Assembly (NCBI RefSeq): GCF_001889045.1
Contig: NZ_CP018155.1
Location: forward strand, 1,235,001-1,299,000
Direction of reading: 5' to 3'
Source of the DNA: Tenacibaculum todarodis
Lineage (GTDB): Bacteria; Bacteroidota; Bacteroidia; Flavobacteriales; Flavobacteriaceae
Length of the DNA stretch: 64,000 nucleotides
Made by a program: the position numbers and the translations under genes. The notes below the pieces were generated by a model that saw nothing but the letters and a program-made list of their open reading frames with translations, was not told where the DNA came from and ran no database searches. Numbering within the stretch: position 1 is the first letter of the stretch; every line of letters starts with the position of its first letter. Positions 54,434 through 63,637 of this stretch are shown piece by piece.

Positions 54434-54679
54434 TTATTTTAAACTTGCTTCTTTAATAATTTTATTAAATTCATCTGAAGTTGGTGTTAAATACACTTCT
54501 CCATCAATAATTATGGTTGGGTATTTTAAGATTCCATTGTATAATTCTTTGGTGTGCTTTTTGGCTATAGCATCTACCGCGACGTCTTTATAAACAAAAG
54601 GAATGTCTGACATTCTTAAATGATTTTTAAAAGCAACTGTGTGTGCATGTCCTTTTCTACCGTAAATTATAACTTCCAT
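54434..54679 (-). CDS. Glutaredoxin-like protein without active-site cysteines
   Basis: An 81-residue thioredoxin-fold protein: strand (MEVIIYGRKGHAHTVAFKNH), helix, strand (PFVYKDVAVD), helix, then YPTIIIDGEVYLTP with the cis-proline (TVP-like) motif. In normal glutaredoxins the first loop is C-P-Y-C; here it is GHAHT, and the protein contains no cysteine at all. It cannot act as a dithiol or monothiol reductase and may be a binding or regulatory protein. It sits between the FMN reductase (12 bp upstream) and marR (26 bp downstream). Confidence 0.8.
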   Translation of the reverse strand: MEVIIYGRKGHAHTVAFKNHLRMSDIPFVYKDVAVDAIAKKHTKELYNGILKYPTIIIDGEVYLTPTSDEFNKIIKEASLK

Positions 54680-54691
54680 ATTTCTGATTTA

Positions 54692-55216
54692 TTAATTTTT
54701 AAATTCCGCTACCAATTCTTTTAACTGTGAATTTAAAGCTTCATTTGTTATTTCATTTTCTTTAAAGTTATCAAAAAAACTTGGTAAAGAAAAATCTCCT
54801 ACTAAATTAGCTCCAAAACGAGGAAATGCATTTTTAGCAGTTTCTAAAACAGTTTTACCTCCACGAGCTCCTGGTGATGTTGCCATTAATAACATTGGCT
54901 TATTTTTAAAAATAGATTTATCAATACGAGACATCCAATCGAGTATGTTTTTAAAGGCAACAGTATAACTTCCATTGTGCTCTGCTAATGATAAAATAAT
55001 TCCGTCTGAGTTTTCTATTAAACTTAAAAACTTAGTTGCATTAGCCGGAATTCCGTTTTCAGTTTCTTCATCTATGCCGTAAATTGGAAGTGCATAATCA
55101 TTTAAATCTAAGATTTGAACTGCTACATTTTCTACCAAACTAGAAGCATATGTTGCTAATTGTTTATTTATTGAGTTTTTACTATTGCTTCCTGCAAATG
55201 CAATTATGTTTTTCAT
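54692..55216 (-). CDS. NAD(P)H-dependent FMN reductase family oxidoreductase
   Basis: A 174-residue flavodoxin-fold protein. It starts IIAFAGSNSKNSINKQLATY (FMN phosphate loop), and has SDGIILSLAEHNGSYTVAFK and LDWMSRIDKSIFKNKPMLLM, typical of NADPH-dependent FMN reductases such as ArsH- or ChrR-like proteins. It may reduce quinones or azo compounds. It is followed after 12 bp by the glutaredoxin-like gene. Upstream lies a CTCGACTGCGCTCGAA repeat. Confidence 0.85.
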   Translation of the reverse strand: MKNIIAFAGSNSKNSINKQLATYASSLVENVAVQILDLNDYALPIYGIDEETENGIPANATKFLSLIENSDGIILSLAEHNGSYTVAFKNILDWMSRIDKSIFKNKPMLLMATSPGARGGKTVLETAKNAFPRFGANLVGDFSLPSFFDNFKENEITNEALNSQLKELVAEFKN

Positions 55217-55240
55217 TTTTTTTATATTATTTTTAAAATA

Positions 55241-55265
55241 GTTCTCGACTGCGCTCGAACTGACA
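55241..55265. repeat. Single arm of GAGCGCAGTCGAGA repeat
   Basis: GTTCTCGACTGCGCTCGAAC, same family as 22140. Confidence 0.75.
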
Positions 55266-55283
55266 TCTTTTACTGCTATTATG

Positions 55284-55318
55284 AAAACTGCCTACTGAAT
55301 ACTGCCTACTGAATACTA
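55284..55318. repeat. Tandem CTACTGAATACTGC repeat overlapping the OsmC stop
   Basis: CTGCCTACTGAATACTGCCT and ACTGAATACTAG in tandem; the last codons (TSIQ and stop TAG) of the OsmC gene are inside. Confidence 0.85.
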
Positions 55319-55692
55319 GTAACTATTGCTGTTTCTCCTTTTACCATTTTAGCTACAGGACATTTACCTGCAATTACATGGAGTCTTTTTCGTTGTTCTT
55401 CAGTAACTTCTTTCTCGAAAGAGATTTCCTCAATCAACTCTTTTTGCTCGTTTTGGGTAACATTTACTGTTATTTTTCCCAAATCCCAACCTTTACGTTT
55501 TGCGTACATTCTTAGTGTTATTGAAACACAACCACCAATTGCTGTAAGTAAATATTCAACTGGAGTTGGACCACTATCGTCTCCGCCAGAAGCTACTGGT
55601 TCATCAATAACTGCAAAATGATTTCTCATTTTTGCTTCTGCCAAATAATTCTTATCAGTTAAAACAACTGTACTTGTTACATTCTTATCCAT
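55306..55692 (-). CDS. OsmC family peroxiredoxin-like protein
   Basis: A 128-residue OsmC/Ohr-fold protein with both reactive cysteines: one in IGGCVSITLRMYAKRKGWDL and the second in AGKCPVAKMV. Such proteins reduce organic hydroperoxides using lipoyl or other thiols. It overlaps the DoxX gene by 8 bp. The C-terminal TSIQ is encoded by an intergenic-type heptamer repeat. Confidence 0.9.
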   Translation of the reverse strand: MDKNVTSTVVLTDKNYLAEAKMRNHFAVIDEPVASGGDDSGPTPVEYLLTAIGGCVSITLRMYAKRKGWDLGKITVNVTQNEQKELIEEISFEKEVTEEQRKRLHVIAGKCPVAKMVKGETAIVTSIQ

Positions 55693-56044
55693 TTTGTACT
55701 TTTTTTGAAAAAATATATGAAATAATTACCAATACCAAACCTACGACTGAAGCTCCTTGCTCTCCATCGCTAATCATGTAATGAGCAAAAAAAGCTAAAA
55801 CAATATCAAAAAAGAAACCTGCATATGCCCATTCTTTTAACGTTTTACTCTTTAAAAACCAAATAGCAACTAAACCTAGAATTTTAGCTACTGCCAAAGG
55901 ATAGATAATATAAGTTGGATAACCAAAACTAGTAAACATAGTAGCTACCGCTTCATGATTAAAGAAATACATTCCTGCAGAAAACAGCATTAAAAGTGTT
56001 AATAAACCTGTTGCTGTATAATATATTATTTTGTTTGTTTTCAT
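55685..56044 (-). CDS. DoxX family membrane protein
   Basis: A 119-residue protein with four membrane helices (IIYYTATGLLTLLMLFSAGM, YIIYPLAVAKILGLVAIWFL, WAYAGFFFDIVLAFFAHYMI, SVVGLVLVIISYIFS). DoxX-family proteins are often linked to redox enzymes and thiol stress. It is the first gene of the MarR-associated cluster, with a -7 box (minus-strand TAACTTTG at 56069-56076) and an operator-like TTTTCCATGGAA overlapping its -33 region. Confidence 0.85.
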   Translation of the reverse strand: MKTNKIIYYTATGLLTLLMLFSAGMYFFNHEAVATMFTSFGYPTYIIYPLAVAKILGLVAIWFLKSKTLKEWAYAGFFFDIVLAFFAHYMISDGEQGASVVGLVLVIISYIFSKKVQNG

Positions 56045-56068
56045 TCTGAAAATTTTTTAAATTCAATA

Positions 56069-56103
56069 CAAAGTTACAATAATTAATTTTATTTTCCATG
56101 GAA
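56069..56103 (-). promoter_or_regulatory. Promoter and operator of the DoxX-to-MarR cluster
   Basis: Minus-strand -7 box TAACTTTG (56069-56076) with TTCCATGGAA (56094-56103, perfect palindrome) 17 bp upstream, at the place of the -33 element. This geometry is that of a repressor site; the sequence matches that before pirin. Confidence 0.6.
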
Positions 56104-56201
56104 TGTAATTTCTTTAAAACAGTAACTTAAAAAAAAAGAGTTTTTACCTTATGAAAAATACAATAGAAATTAATAAATTCGTAGATAAAAACACTAATGA
56201 A

Positions 56202-56534
56202 ATGAGAATTAAGAAAACACTTATTATATCTTTTTTGTTATTAAGCAACTTTATCTTAGCACAAAAAACTGATATAATAATTTATCCAAATAATATTGCT
56301 GAAAGATCTGCCGTTAATATAATAGTTAAAGAAAAAGGTACTTATGTTTTAAAAATTACGGATAAAAGTAAAACCATTTTATATGAAAAAAAATTAGTTA
56401 TTGATAAAAAAGATGGTTTTAAACATAATTTTTCAAAATATAAAATAGGAGAATATAATTTTTCATTATATAAAAATAATGAAATTATTTTCAACAAAGT
56501 ATTTAAAAAAATAGATAAACATGAGGAAAAATAA
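56202..56534 (+). CDS. Secreted hypothetical protein, 110 aa, before T9SS adhesin
   Basis: A 110-residue protein from ATG 56202, chosen because MRIKKTLIISFLLLSNFILA is a signal peptide; a frame from 56151 would put 17 residues ahead of it. The mature part is beta-rich (SAVNIIVKEKGTYVLKITDK) with the look of a small Ig-like or T9SS-type C-terminal domain. It overlaps the adhesin start by 14 bp, so it is cotranslated with it and may be a surface partner. Confidence 0.6.
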   Translation: MRIKKTLIISFLLLSNFILAQKTDIIIYPNNIAERSAVNIIVKEKGTYVLKITDKSKTILYEKKLVIDKKDGFKHNFSKYKIGEYNFSLYKNNEIIFNKVFKKIDKHEEK

Positions 56535-59500
56535 TTTCATATTGATTGTTTTGATGTTACTTTTCTCTTGGAACATTAATTCTCAAAATAATGGTTCTCC
56601 AACTTGTGAAGGTGCTAATCCTATGTGTTCAGATAATAATGGTGTTAAGATATTCCCTAATGTTACTGGGAATTCTGGAACCGCTTCTAACCCAACTCCA
56701 GCTTATGGATGTTTAAATGATTCTCCAAATGCTGCATGGTTTTACATAAAAATAGGACAAGCAGGTGATTTAAATTTTCAAATAGTACAAAATACATTAT
56801 TTGATTCTAATGGAAACCCAATTGGGACTGCATTAGACGTAGATTTTGTTGCTTGGGGCCCTTTTAATACACCTGATAATAATTGTAATTCTTTATCTAA
56901 AACTTGTATTACAGGAACTTGTCCTGATAACGTTTCAAATCCCGGTTTTTACTTAAATAACTTAGATGGAACTAATATTGTAGATTGTAGTTGGTCTACA
57001 CAAACAGAGGAAAGTTTTACAATTACTAACACTCAACAAGGAGAGTTTTATATATTATTAGTAACAAACTGGACTCCCGCAGGAACTGCAGGCACACCTG
57101 GTTTTATAAAACTGGAACAAACTAATTTTGGAGTAGCTGGAGCAGGTGTAACAGACTGCTCTATAATTGCAGGAGAATTAGGGGAAGATCAAATTGTATG
57201 TGAAGGTACACAAGTAGAATTAGACGCTACACCTTCTGCCGGCACTGCAATTTCTTACGAATGGTTACTAGATACTGGAAGTGGATTTAATACTATTTCA
57301 GGAGAAACCAATGCTACAATATCAATAACAACAAATATTTCAGGAACTTACCAAGTTAAAATTATTGATGAAGTTGGCAACGAGGCAACAGATGAAGTTG
57401 AAATTACATTTGTACCACCTCCAACAGCTACACAACCAGCTCCAATTGAAATTTGTGATACAGATGGAGCTGGATATAGTTTTGATTTAACCACACAAAC
57501 CACAACAATTATTGGCACACAAACTGGTGTTGACGTTAAATATTATATTACGGAAGCAGATGCAAATGTCAATTCTGGAGAAATAACTAATTTTGATTTT
57601 ACAACTAATACTGTTCAGCAAATTTGGGCTAGAGTTTTTAACTCAGCAATACAAGACAATTTAAGTTGTGATACTGTTACCAATTTTGAAATTAGATATT
57701 CCGTTGAACCTACTCCAGAAACAGCTTCAGATATTATAGTTTGTGACGACACAACTTCTAGTAGTGCTACTGACGGAATTTTTACTTTTGACCAATTTAT
57801 TGATAAAGATGTAGAAATTTTAGGAAATTTATCTACAACAGAATATTCAGTTAGTTACCATACAACACAAACAGGAGCGCAAACAGATGCTACAACTGAT
57901 GTTATTGATAAAAACACAGCATTTACAAATACAACTACTTTTAATCAAGAAATTTTTGTTAGAGTAGAAAATATAATAAACCCTTCTTGTGCTGTTGACC
58001 AAAGTTTTTTTCTACGAGTTTTAGATTTACCTGTTGCTAACCCAGTAAGTACAATTGAAAAATGTGATGCAACTGGTGGCACATCAACTACTTTTAATTT
58101 TGATTCAGAAGCTACACCTCAAGTTTTATTAACCCAAAGTACAACAAATTTTGAAGTATTATATTTTGAAACTGCTCAAGCAGCAATAGATAATGTAGCC
58201 GGAACAAATATTACAGGAAATTACACAAATACTGCTGCAAACCAAACAATATATGTTAGAATACATAATGTTAGCAACCCTGATTTATGTCCACAGTTTA
58301 CAGATTTTCAAATAACAGTTTTTAGCACACCAATACTAAATACAACTTTTGAAGATACTACACATTGTGAAAATGATACGTTTAATATAACAATAGATTC
58401 AACTGCTGATACTTTTATTTGGCAAGTTAGTACAGACAATGGCGCTAATTGGAATGATGTTGTTGCTGATGCAAATTACAGTAATGAAACTTCGACAGCA
58501 TTAACAATAACCGATGCTCCTTCTAGCTTTAACACAAACCAATATAGAGTTAGAATGTTTAGAACAGGTAGTTCTTGCGAGTCAACTTCTAATGCCATTA
58601 CACTTACATTAAATTCGCTACCAGTTTTAAATTCAATTGAATTAAAACAATGTGATGATGACACTGATGGATTTTCTGCATTTAATCTAACAGAAGCTAA
58701 TGCCTTAATTTCTAGCAATTACACAAATGAAACTTTTGTATATTATTCTGATGCCGCATACACTTCAGTTATAACAAACGACACAGCTTATACAAATACA
58801 AACACACCTAATGATATTGTTTACGTAAGAGTCACAAACAATACAACATTATGTGCTAGCGATATTGCTGTAAATTTATTAATTACAGCTTCTCAAGTAC
58901 CAGATACTTTTTCTGAAAACTTAACCATGTGTGATGACTATTTAGATATCAATGGAAATGACAACGCAAATAATGATGATACAGATGGCATTACTACATT
59001 TAATTTTGAATATGTAAGAGCTACAATTGAAGCTATGTTTACAACACAAGTTGTAACCGTTACTTTTTATAGAAACGAAGCTGACGCACTTTCTGAGGCT
59101 AATGAAATTGTAGACGCTACTAATTATAGAAATATCGGTTACCCGAATATGCAACAAATTTATGTGCGTGTAGATAATAACTTAGACAATGGTTGTCTTG
59201 GATTAGGTCCTTATATTAACTTAACTGTAGATACTGTTCCAGTTGCAAATACTATTAATATCGATAATGAATATGAATTATGTGATGATTTTAACGATAG
59301 TGATGACGCTAACGGAATTATACAATCTTTCGATTTAGAAGGCCAAACTGCAGCTATTTTAGGAACTCAAGATCCAACTAATTTTACGGTTACGTATCAT
59401 GAATCTCAAGCAGAGGCAACTTCTGGAGCTAACGCTTTAACTTCTCCGTATGAAAATACTGTCGCTAATCAACAACCAATTTATGTCCGTATTACCAACA

Positions 59501-60927
59501 ATACAACAATGTGTGCTTTTGATAGATATACATTTAACTTGGTTGTAAATACGGTACCAATTGCAAATTCCGTAGAAGATTTAGAAATTTGTGATGATGA
59601 TACTGATGGAATTTCTCAAAATTTTGATTTAGAACTACAAACGTCAACTATTTTAGGAACTCAAGACCCTGCTAACTTTACGGTTACTTATCATACATCT
59701 CTAGCACTAGCACAAAGTGGAGCAATGCCAATTACAGGGTTATTTACCAACACAACACCAAATAGACAAACTATTTACACTCGTATTGAAGACAATACTT
59801 CTAATTGTGTAAATGCTAGTTCTAATTTTGATGTAATTGTAAATCCTGAACCTTTAGGAAACCCAGACAACAACTCTTTAGATTTAATTGATTGTGACAC
59901 CGAAACTGGTAACGGAATTATTGATACTATCGATTTAGAAAGCCAAATTCCGTTAATTTTAGGAGATGCAACTGTACAGGATCCAAATGATTTTAATGTA
60001 ACTTTTCATCTTTCGCAAGCGGATGCAATTTCTGGCGATAGTCCACAAAGCACACCTTTTACAAATACAAATGCATTTACGCAAACTATATTTGTTAGAA
60101 TAGAAAACAAAACCACATTTTGTGTTAATGATGATGTTACTTTTGATATTATAATAAATCCAATACCCGATTTTGAGGTAACAACTCCAAGAAGTATTTG
60201 TTTAAACGATCCGCAACTTACATTAGAGGTAGAAAACCCTAATGGTTCTTATTCTTACCAATGGTTAGATCCAAATGGAAATGCTTTAGGAACAGGAGAA
60301 ACTCAAAATGTTACAACAGGAGGAGATTACAGTGTAACCGCAACAACAATAAGCGGCACAATGTGTTCTAGAACTAGAACTATTACTGTTACTGAATCTA
60401 ATATTGCTACTATTACCGATGATGATATTAGTATTATTGATGATACTAGCAACAATTCTATAACAATTAATAATGAAAACAATAATTTAGGTGAAGGTGA
60501 TTACGAGTTTGCTTTAGTTAATGAAAACGGACTTACAATTGCAAATTACCAAGATTCACCAGTATTTGAAGGTTTAGAAGGTGGAATTTATACAATTCAT
60601 ATTCGTGATAAAAATGGTTGTGGTGAAATTACACATACTGTTGCCGTTGTAGAATTCCCTAAATTCTTTACTCCTAATAATGACGGAATTAAAGATACTT
60701 GGATTATTAAAGGTGTAAACACAACTTTTTACCCTGAAAATAGCGTTGTTATTTATAATAGGCAAGGTAAAGTAATTAATGAGTTTAGTTTTAGCTCTCA
60801 AGGTTGGAATGGTTATTATAAAAACAAACCAATGCCGTCTAACGATTATTGGTTTAAAGCAACCTTGATTGATACTAAAGGTATTGTAAGAACTAGATCT
60901 GGACATTTCTCATTAATTAGACGATAA
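56521..60927 (+). CDS. Large surface protein with T9SS type B sorting domain
   Basis: A 1468-residue secreted protein. Signal peptide to about residue 21. Residues about 22-215 form an N-terminal domain beginning CEGANPMCSDNNGVKIFPNV. About 221-300 is an Ig-like domain (CEGTQVELDATPSAGTAISY). From about 300 to 1220 there are nine or so repeats of about 100 residues with CDD-x-DG, FDL, IYVR-I-N-T-C patterns. About 1220-1290 is a PKD/Ig-like domain, and 1379-1468 the type B sorting domain (FPKFFTPNNDGIKDTWIIKG ... WFKATLIDTKG). The type IX system exports and anchors such proteins at the cell surface; adhesion is the likely role. Confidence 0.92.
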   Translation: MRKNNFILIVLMLLFSWNINSQNNGSPTCEGANPMCSDNNGVKIFPNVTGNSGTASNPTPAYGCLNDSPNAAWFYIKIGQAGDLNFQIVQNTLFDSNGNPIGTALDVDFVAWGPFNTPDNNCNSLSKTCITGTCPDNVSNPGFYLNNLDGTNIVDCSWSTQTEESFTITNTQQGEFYILLVTNWTPAGTAGTPGFIKLEQTNFGVAGAGVTDCSIIAGELGEDQIVCEGTQVELDATPSAGTAISYEWLLDTGSGFNTISGETNATISITTNISGTYQVKIIDEVGNEATDEVEITFVPPPTATQPAPIEICDTDGAGYSFDLTTQTTTIIGTQTGVDVKYYITEADANVNSGEITNFDFTTNTVQQIWARVFNSAIQDNLSCDTVTNFEIRYSVEPTPETASDIIVCDDTTSSSATDGIFTFDQFIDKDVEILGNLSTTEYSVSYHTTQTGAQTDATTDVIDKNTAFTNTTTFNQEIFVRVENIINPSCAVDQSFFLRVLDLPVANPVSTIEKCDATGGTSTTFNFDSEATPQVLLTQSTTNFEVLYFETAQAAIDNVAGTNITGNYTNTAANQTIYVRIHNVSNPDLCPQFTDFQITVFSTPILNTTFEDTTHCENDTFNITIDSTADTFIWQVSTDNGANWNDVVADANYSNETSTALTITDAPSSFNTNQYRVRMFRTGSSCESTSNAITLTLNSLPVLNSIELKQCDDDTDGFSAFNLTEANALISSNYTNETFVYYSDAAYTSVITNDTAYTNTNTPNDIVYVRVTNNTTLCASDIAVNLLITASQVPDTFSENLTMCDDYLDINGNDNANNDDTDGITTFNFEYVRATIEAMFTTQVVTVTFYRNEADALSEANEIVDATNYRNIGYPNMQQIYVRVDNNLDNGCLGLGPYINLTVDTVPVANTINIDNEYELCDDFNDSDDANGIIQSFDLEGQTAAILGTQDPTNFTVTYHESQAEATSGANALTSPYENTVANQQPIYVRITNNTTMCAFDRYTFNLVVNTVPIANSVEDLEICDDDTDGISQNFDLELQTSTILGTQDPANFTVTYHTSLALAQSGAMPITGLFTNTTPNRQTIYTRIEDNTSNCVNASSNFDVIVNPEPLGNPDNNSLDLIDCDTETGNGIIDTIDLESQIPLILGDATVQDPNDFNVTFHLSQADAISGDSPQSTPFTNTNAFTQTIFVRIENKTTFCVNDDVTFDIIINPIPDFEVTTPRSICLNDPQLTLEVENPNGSYSYQWLDPNGNALGTGETQNVTTGGDYSVTATTISGTMCSRTRTITVTESNIATITDDDISIIDDTSNNSITINNENNNLGEGDYEFALVNENGLTIANYQDSPVFEGLEGGIYTIHIRDKNGCGEITHTVAVVEFPKFFTPNNDGIKDTWIIKGVNTTFYPENSVVIYNRQGKVINEFSFSSQGWNGYYKNKPMPSNDYWFKATLIDTKGIVRTRSGHFSLIRR

Positions 60928-60940
60928 AAAAGCAAGTACA

Positions 60941-61092
60941 CGCGTTAAGGATTGAAGCGTTTGTTTGAGCTCTTTTTTGGTTGTTGAGCGTAGTCGAAAC
61001 ACTAAAAAAAGCGAGTGCGAAAAGCCTGACGCAATAAAAAAAGGAGTTATACTTTTTCGTATAACTCCTTTTTTTATTGGGTAACGCCCTAA
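60941..61092 (+). repeat. Structured intergenic element, copy 6 (class I, with terminator helix)
   Basis: Outer arms CGCGTTAAGG and GTAACGCCC; core GATTGAAGCG; inner hairpin GAGCTCTTTTTTG / AAAAAAAGCGAG whose loop contains TTGAGCGTAGTCGAAACAC, a different repeat family; then the third helix, the 21-bp terminator at 61032. Confidence 0.75.
61032..61079. terminator. Perfect 21-bp terminator between convergent genes
   Basis: CAATAAAAAAAGGAGTTATA + C pairs completely with the facing G + TATAACTCCTTTTTTTATTG over a TTTTTC loop; T-runs on both strands. It serves the adhesin (plus) and the 62786 gene (minus). Confidence 0.9.
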
Positions 61093-61097
61093 TAATT

Positions 61098-62786
61098 TTA
61101 ATTACCTTTTAAAGAGTCAATCTTCTTTTGTAATTTTTCTATTTCGATGTTTTTGTCTTGCTGAACAGTATTCATCTTTAACGAATCTATTTTTGTAATT
61201 TGTTGGTCTAAATTATAGACCATTGCAGGGTTATTCTTGAAATAATTGTTTGTGGTTTCGCTTTCTTTCCAAGCTTCCGCTAATTGCTCGTACACTGAAA
61301 TATCCCATTTACTCGGATGCTTTGCATCTATCCAAACTACATCTCTATACTCACTATCTACTAGCGCTAAATCTGGCGTTGCAGAACCGTCAAATTGCTG
61401 CGCATTTGTTTTACTAATGGCAGAAACGGTACCCAAGAAAAACATTCTTTTACGTCCTGCAATATTTTTAATATAAGGTCTAAATTCCACCGGAGAATTT
61501 GCACTCCAATCGTATTCTTTACGAGATTCTACAACCTTTAAAGGCATTGCTGAAACACCAGCATATCCTTGTTTTTTTGATGCATGATCATAATAATATA
61601 ACTTATCTGTACCATCTGCAGGAATAAAAACACTATAAGTTAAACTTGTGCGCTCATCTCCTACTGGCTCTAAACCAAACCAATGATATAAACCAGAATA
61701 CGCGCCTGTTTGTGTGTCTGAAAAATTAAAATCAGTTACATAAGGTTGCTGATTTTGGTCTTTTGATAAGTCCGGAATTTTTACTGCTGTTTCCATATTC
61801 CAAGGTAAAGGATCAGAGAAACCTCCAATAAATTTTAATGATTCTGCTTGTAAACGAGAAACTTTTTCCGCTAAGGTATTTTGCTTTGTTAAATATGGGT
61901 GATTTTTCATTTCCTCTGGTGAAATGTACGTTCCAACTCCCATTAAAAGGCGTTCAAAATATTCGTGTTCTCCATTATCTACAACCATAACTCCTCCAAA
62001 AGTTGGGTAGGGAAAAAAGAAACCTTTCCATTTTATTAAACTAACTACTTGCACCCATTTACCAGCATCGTTTTTCATGTAAAATGTATCGCTTGGTTCC
62101 ATATTAAATAGTTGAAAAATATTAAAACGTTGCACTACTGCATTGTAGGTATTTCTACTAAAACGTAAAGATTCACCTATTGAAAATGTAACTGGAATTC
62201 GATTCTCTGAAGAAAAACGAGGAAATGGTGTTGTACTTGAAACGGCAAAAACTTCTTCTGTATTGTCTCGCATTCCTTGCCAAGCATATTTCTCGGTTGG
62301 TTGAATTGCCATTGTCCATTTATTTACAGAATCTATACGAACCAAGTGAGGTAAAGAAACGTCTTTGGTTTCCCCTACCGATTCGTTTGCCATAGAGAAT
62401 ATGTTTCTTAATGGTTGAATTCGCTCATTTTGTGTTAGTGGAAGTTCAACAATTTCTATTCTATTTAAGTTGTTATATACATTATATGTTTTCATATAAT
62501 CGTACAATTTAAAATGCCAACCTGCAATGTATAAAGCTCCAAAAAAGAGTGTTAATCCAACTAAAATTCCAATTCTTTTTCCTGTACTTGCAGATTTTCT
62601 AAAACTTCTTAATCCGAAGAAAAGCACTATAAAACTTAACAGAATTATAAAAATATACTTTCTAAGAAATAATAACGCGGGTTGAAAATCGTCTCTTAAA
62701 ATGAATGCCGCAAGCAATAAAATAAAAACAAGTATTAATACTATTGCTTTTTGCTTACCTCCTTTTTTCCAATATCTTTTTATCAT
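61098..62786 (-). CDS. Large membrane protein of unknown function, 562 aa
   Basis: A 562-residue protein with start at MIKRYWKKGGKQ (62786); a longer frame upstream is encoded by a repeat and is unlikely. Three N-terminal membrane helices (AIVLILVFILLLAAFIL, YIFIILLSFIVLFFGL, IGILVGLTLFFGALYIAGWH) precede a large extracytoplasmic beta-rich region (about 110-510) and a C-terminal coiled coil (IEIEKLQKKIDSLKGN). No known domain. It is conserved-looking, and the next gene upstream is another membrane protein with a coiled C-terminus. Confidence 0.6.
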   Translation of the reverse strand: MIKRYWKKGGKQKAIVLILVFILLLAAFILRDDFQPALLFLRKYIFIILLSFIVLFFGLRSFRKSASTGKRIGILVGLTLFFGALYIAGWHFKLYDYMKTYNVYNNLNRIEIVELPLTQNERIQPLRNIFSMANESVGETKDVSLPHLVRIDSVNKWTMAIQPTEKYAWQGMRDNTEEVFAVSSTTPFPRFSSENRIPVTFSIGESLRFSRNTYNAVVQRFNIFQLFNMEPSDTFYMKNDAGKWVQVVSLIKWKGFFFPYPTFGGVMVVDNGEHEYFERLLMGVGTYISPEEMKNHPYLTKQNTLAEKVSRLQAESLKFIGGFSDPLPWNMETAVKIPDLSKDQNQQPYVTDFNFSDTQTGAYSGLYHWFGLEPVGDERTSLTYSVFIPADGTDKLYYYDHASKKQGYAGVSAMPLKVVESRKEYDWSANSPVEFRPYIKNIAGRKRMFFLGTVSAISKTNAQQFDGSATPDLALVDSEYRDVVWIDAKHPSKWDISVYEQLAEAWKESETTNNYFKNNPAMVYNLDQQITKIDSLKMNTVQQDKNIEIEKLQKKIDSLKGN

Positions 62787-62791
62787 AATAA

Positions 62792-62823
62792 AGCCCACCT
62801 TAATCCTCCCAAAGGGAGGAAAC
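62792..62823. repeat. Palindrome CCTCCCAAAGGGAGG repeat
   Basis: CCCACCTTAATCCTCCCAAA and GGGAGGAAAC, a short intergenic repeat; it encodes the spurious N-terminus MFPPFGR of the gene below if read through. Confidence 0.7.
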
Positions 62824-62855
62824 AACAGCGTGGATAACTGTATTTTATATTATAC

Positions 62856-62920
<65 letters not shown>

Positions 62921-62923
<3 letters not shown>

Positions 62924-63445
62924 CAAAAGTCCTTTATCTTTTAATCTATCTCTTGCACTTTTCTCTTGTGCTTTTGGTTCTTCTTTTATTTTTGATGTTG
63001 TTTCTTCTTTAACTTCTGTTTTATCAGCTTTTAAATCTTCGATAAAATCTTTTCCTTTTTCTATAGTATCGCTTACTAAATCTTCTAAAGAATCTGATTT
63101 TTCGTCAATTACTTCACTCGATTTAAATATGAAACCTGCTAAATACGTTCCTAATAATGTTCCGAAAATCATAGAAGCAAATAATGATAATGTTGCTAAA
63201 TCAATAGGAATTAAAAAACGTGTTATTACAATTCCGATTAAGAATAAAGTAGTGATAAAAACCAATCGTAATAATAATGACTGCTGATATAAAAAACCTT
63301 TTTTATCTTCAGTTTTCATTTGTAATTCTTTCGAATTCATCATTTTATTAAAAAATCGATAGATTTCGTTTCCTTGAGATTCTCTCCAATACAACAAGGC
63401 TCCAAATAAAATTGCTGCTATAAATACAATGAGTTCTAGTGTCAT
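62921..63445 (-). CDS. Membrane protein with acidic coiled C-terminus, 174 aa
   Basis: A 174-residue protein: helix 1 (LIVFIAAILFGALLYW), helix 2 and 3 (LVFITTLFLIGIVITRFLI, LATLSLFASMIFGTLLGTYL), and a hydrophilic tail rich in Glu and Lys (about 115-174, ending KSARDRLKDKGLL). Probably an inner-membrane protein with a cytoplasmic tail. No domain recognised. Its stop touches the heptamer repeat at 62856-62923. Confidence 0.6.
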
Positions 63446-63532
63446 AATTTTAGGTAAAGAGTTGGAAGAATGAAGTTGGGAGCAGGAAGTTTACTCGTAC
63501 TTCAAATTTTCAACTTTGTTATTATTTTATTT

Positions 63533-63602
63533 TGTCATTCCTGCGTAGGCAGGAATCTATACTATCTTTTCTATGGATTCCTCCCTACGCAGGAATGACA
63601 TA
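63533..63602. repeat. Paired inverted repeat GTCATTCCTGCGTAGGCAGG
   Basis: TTGTCATTCCTGCGTAGGCA faces TCCCTACGCAGGAATGACAT across about 30 bp. Same family as 22039 and 26347. Confidence 0.8.
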
Positions 63603-63637
63603 CTTTATAATTAATGCTATAAAGTTAGTTATTATTT

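Noticed and set aside
62787..62825. Upstream start for the 562-aa membrane protein (MFPPFGR...)
   Set aside because: These codons are made by the CCTCCCAAAGGGAGG repeat; MIKRYWKK begins a normal membrane-protein N-terminus.
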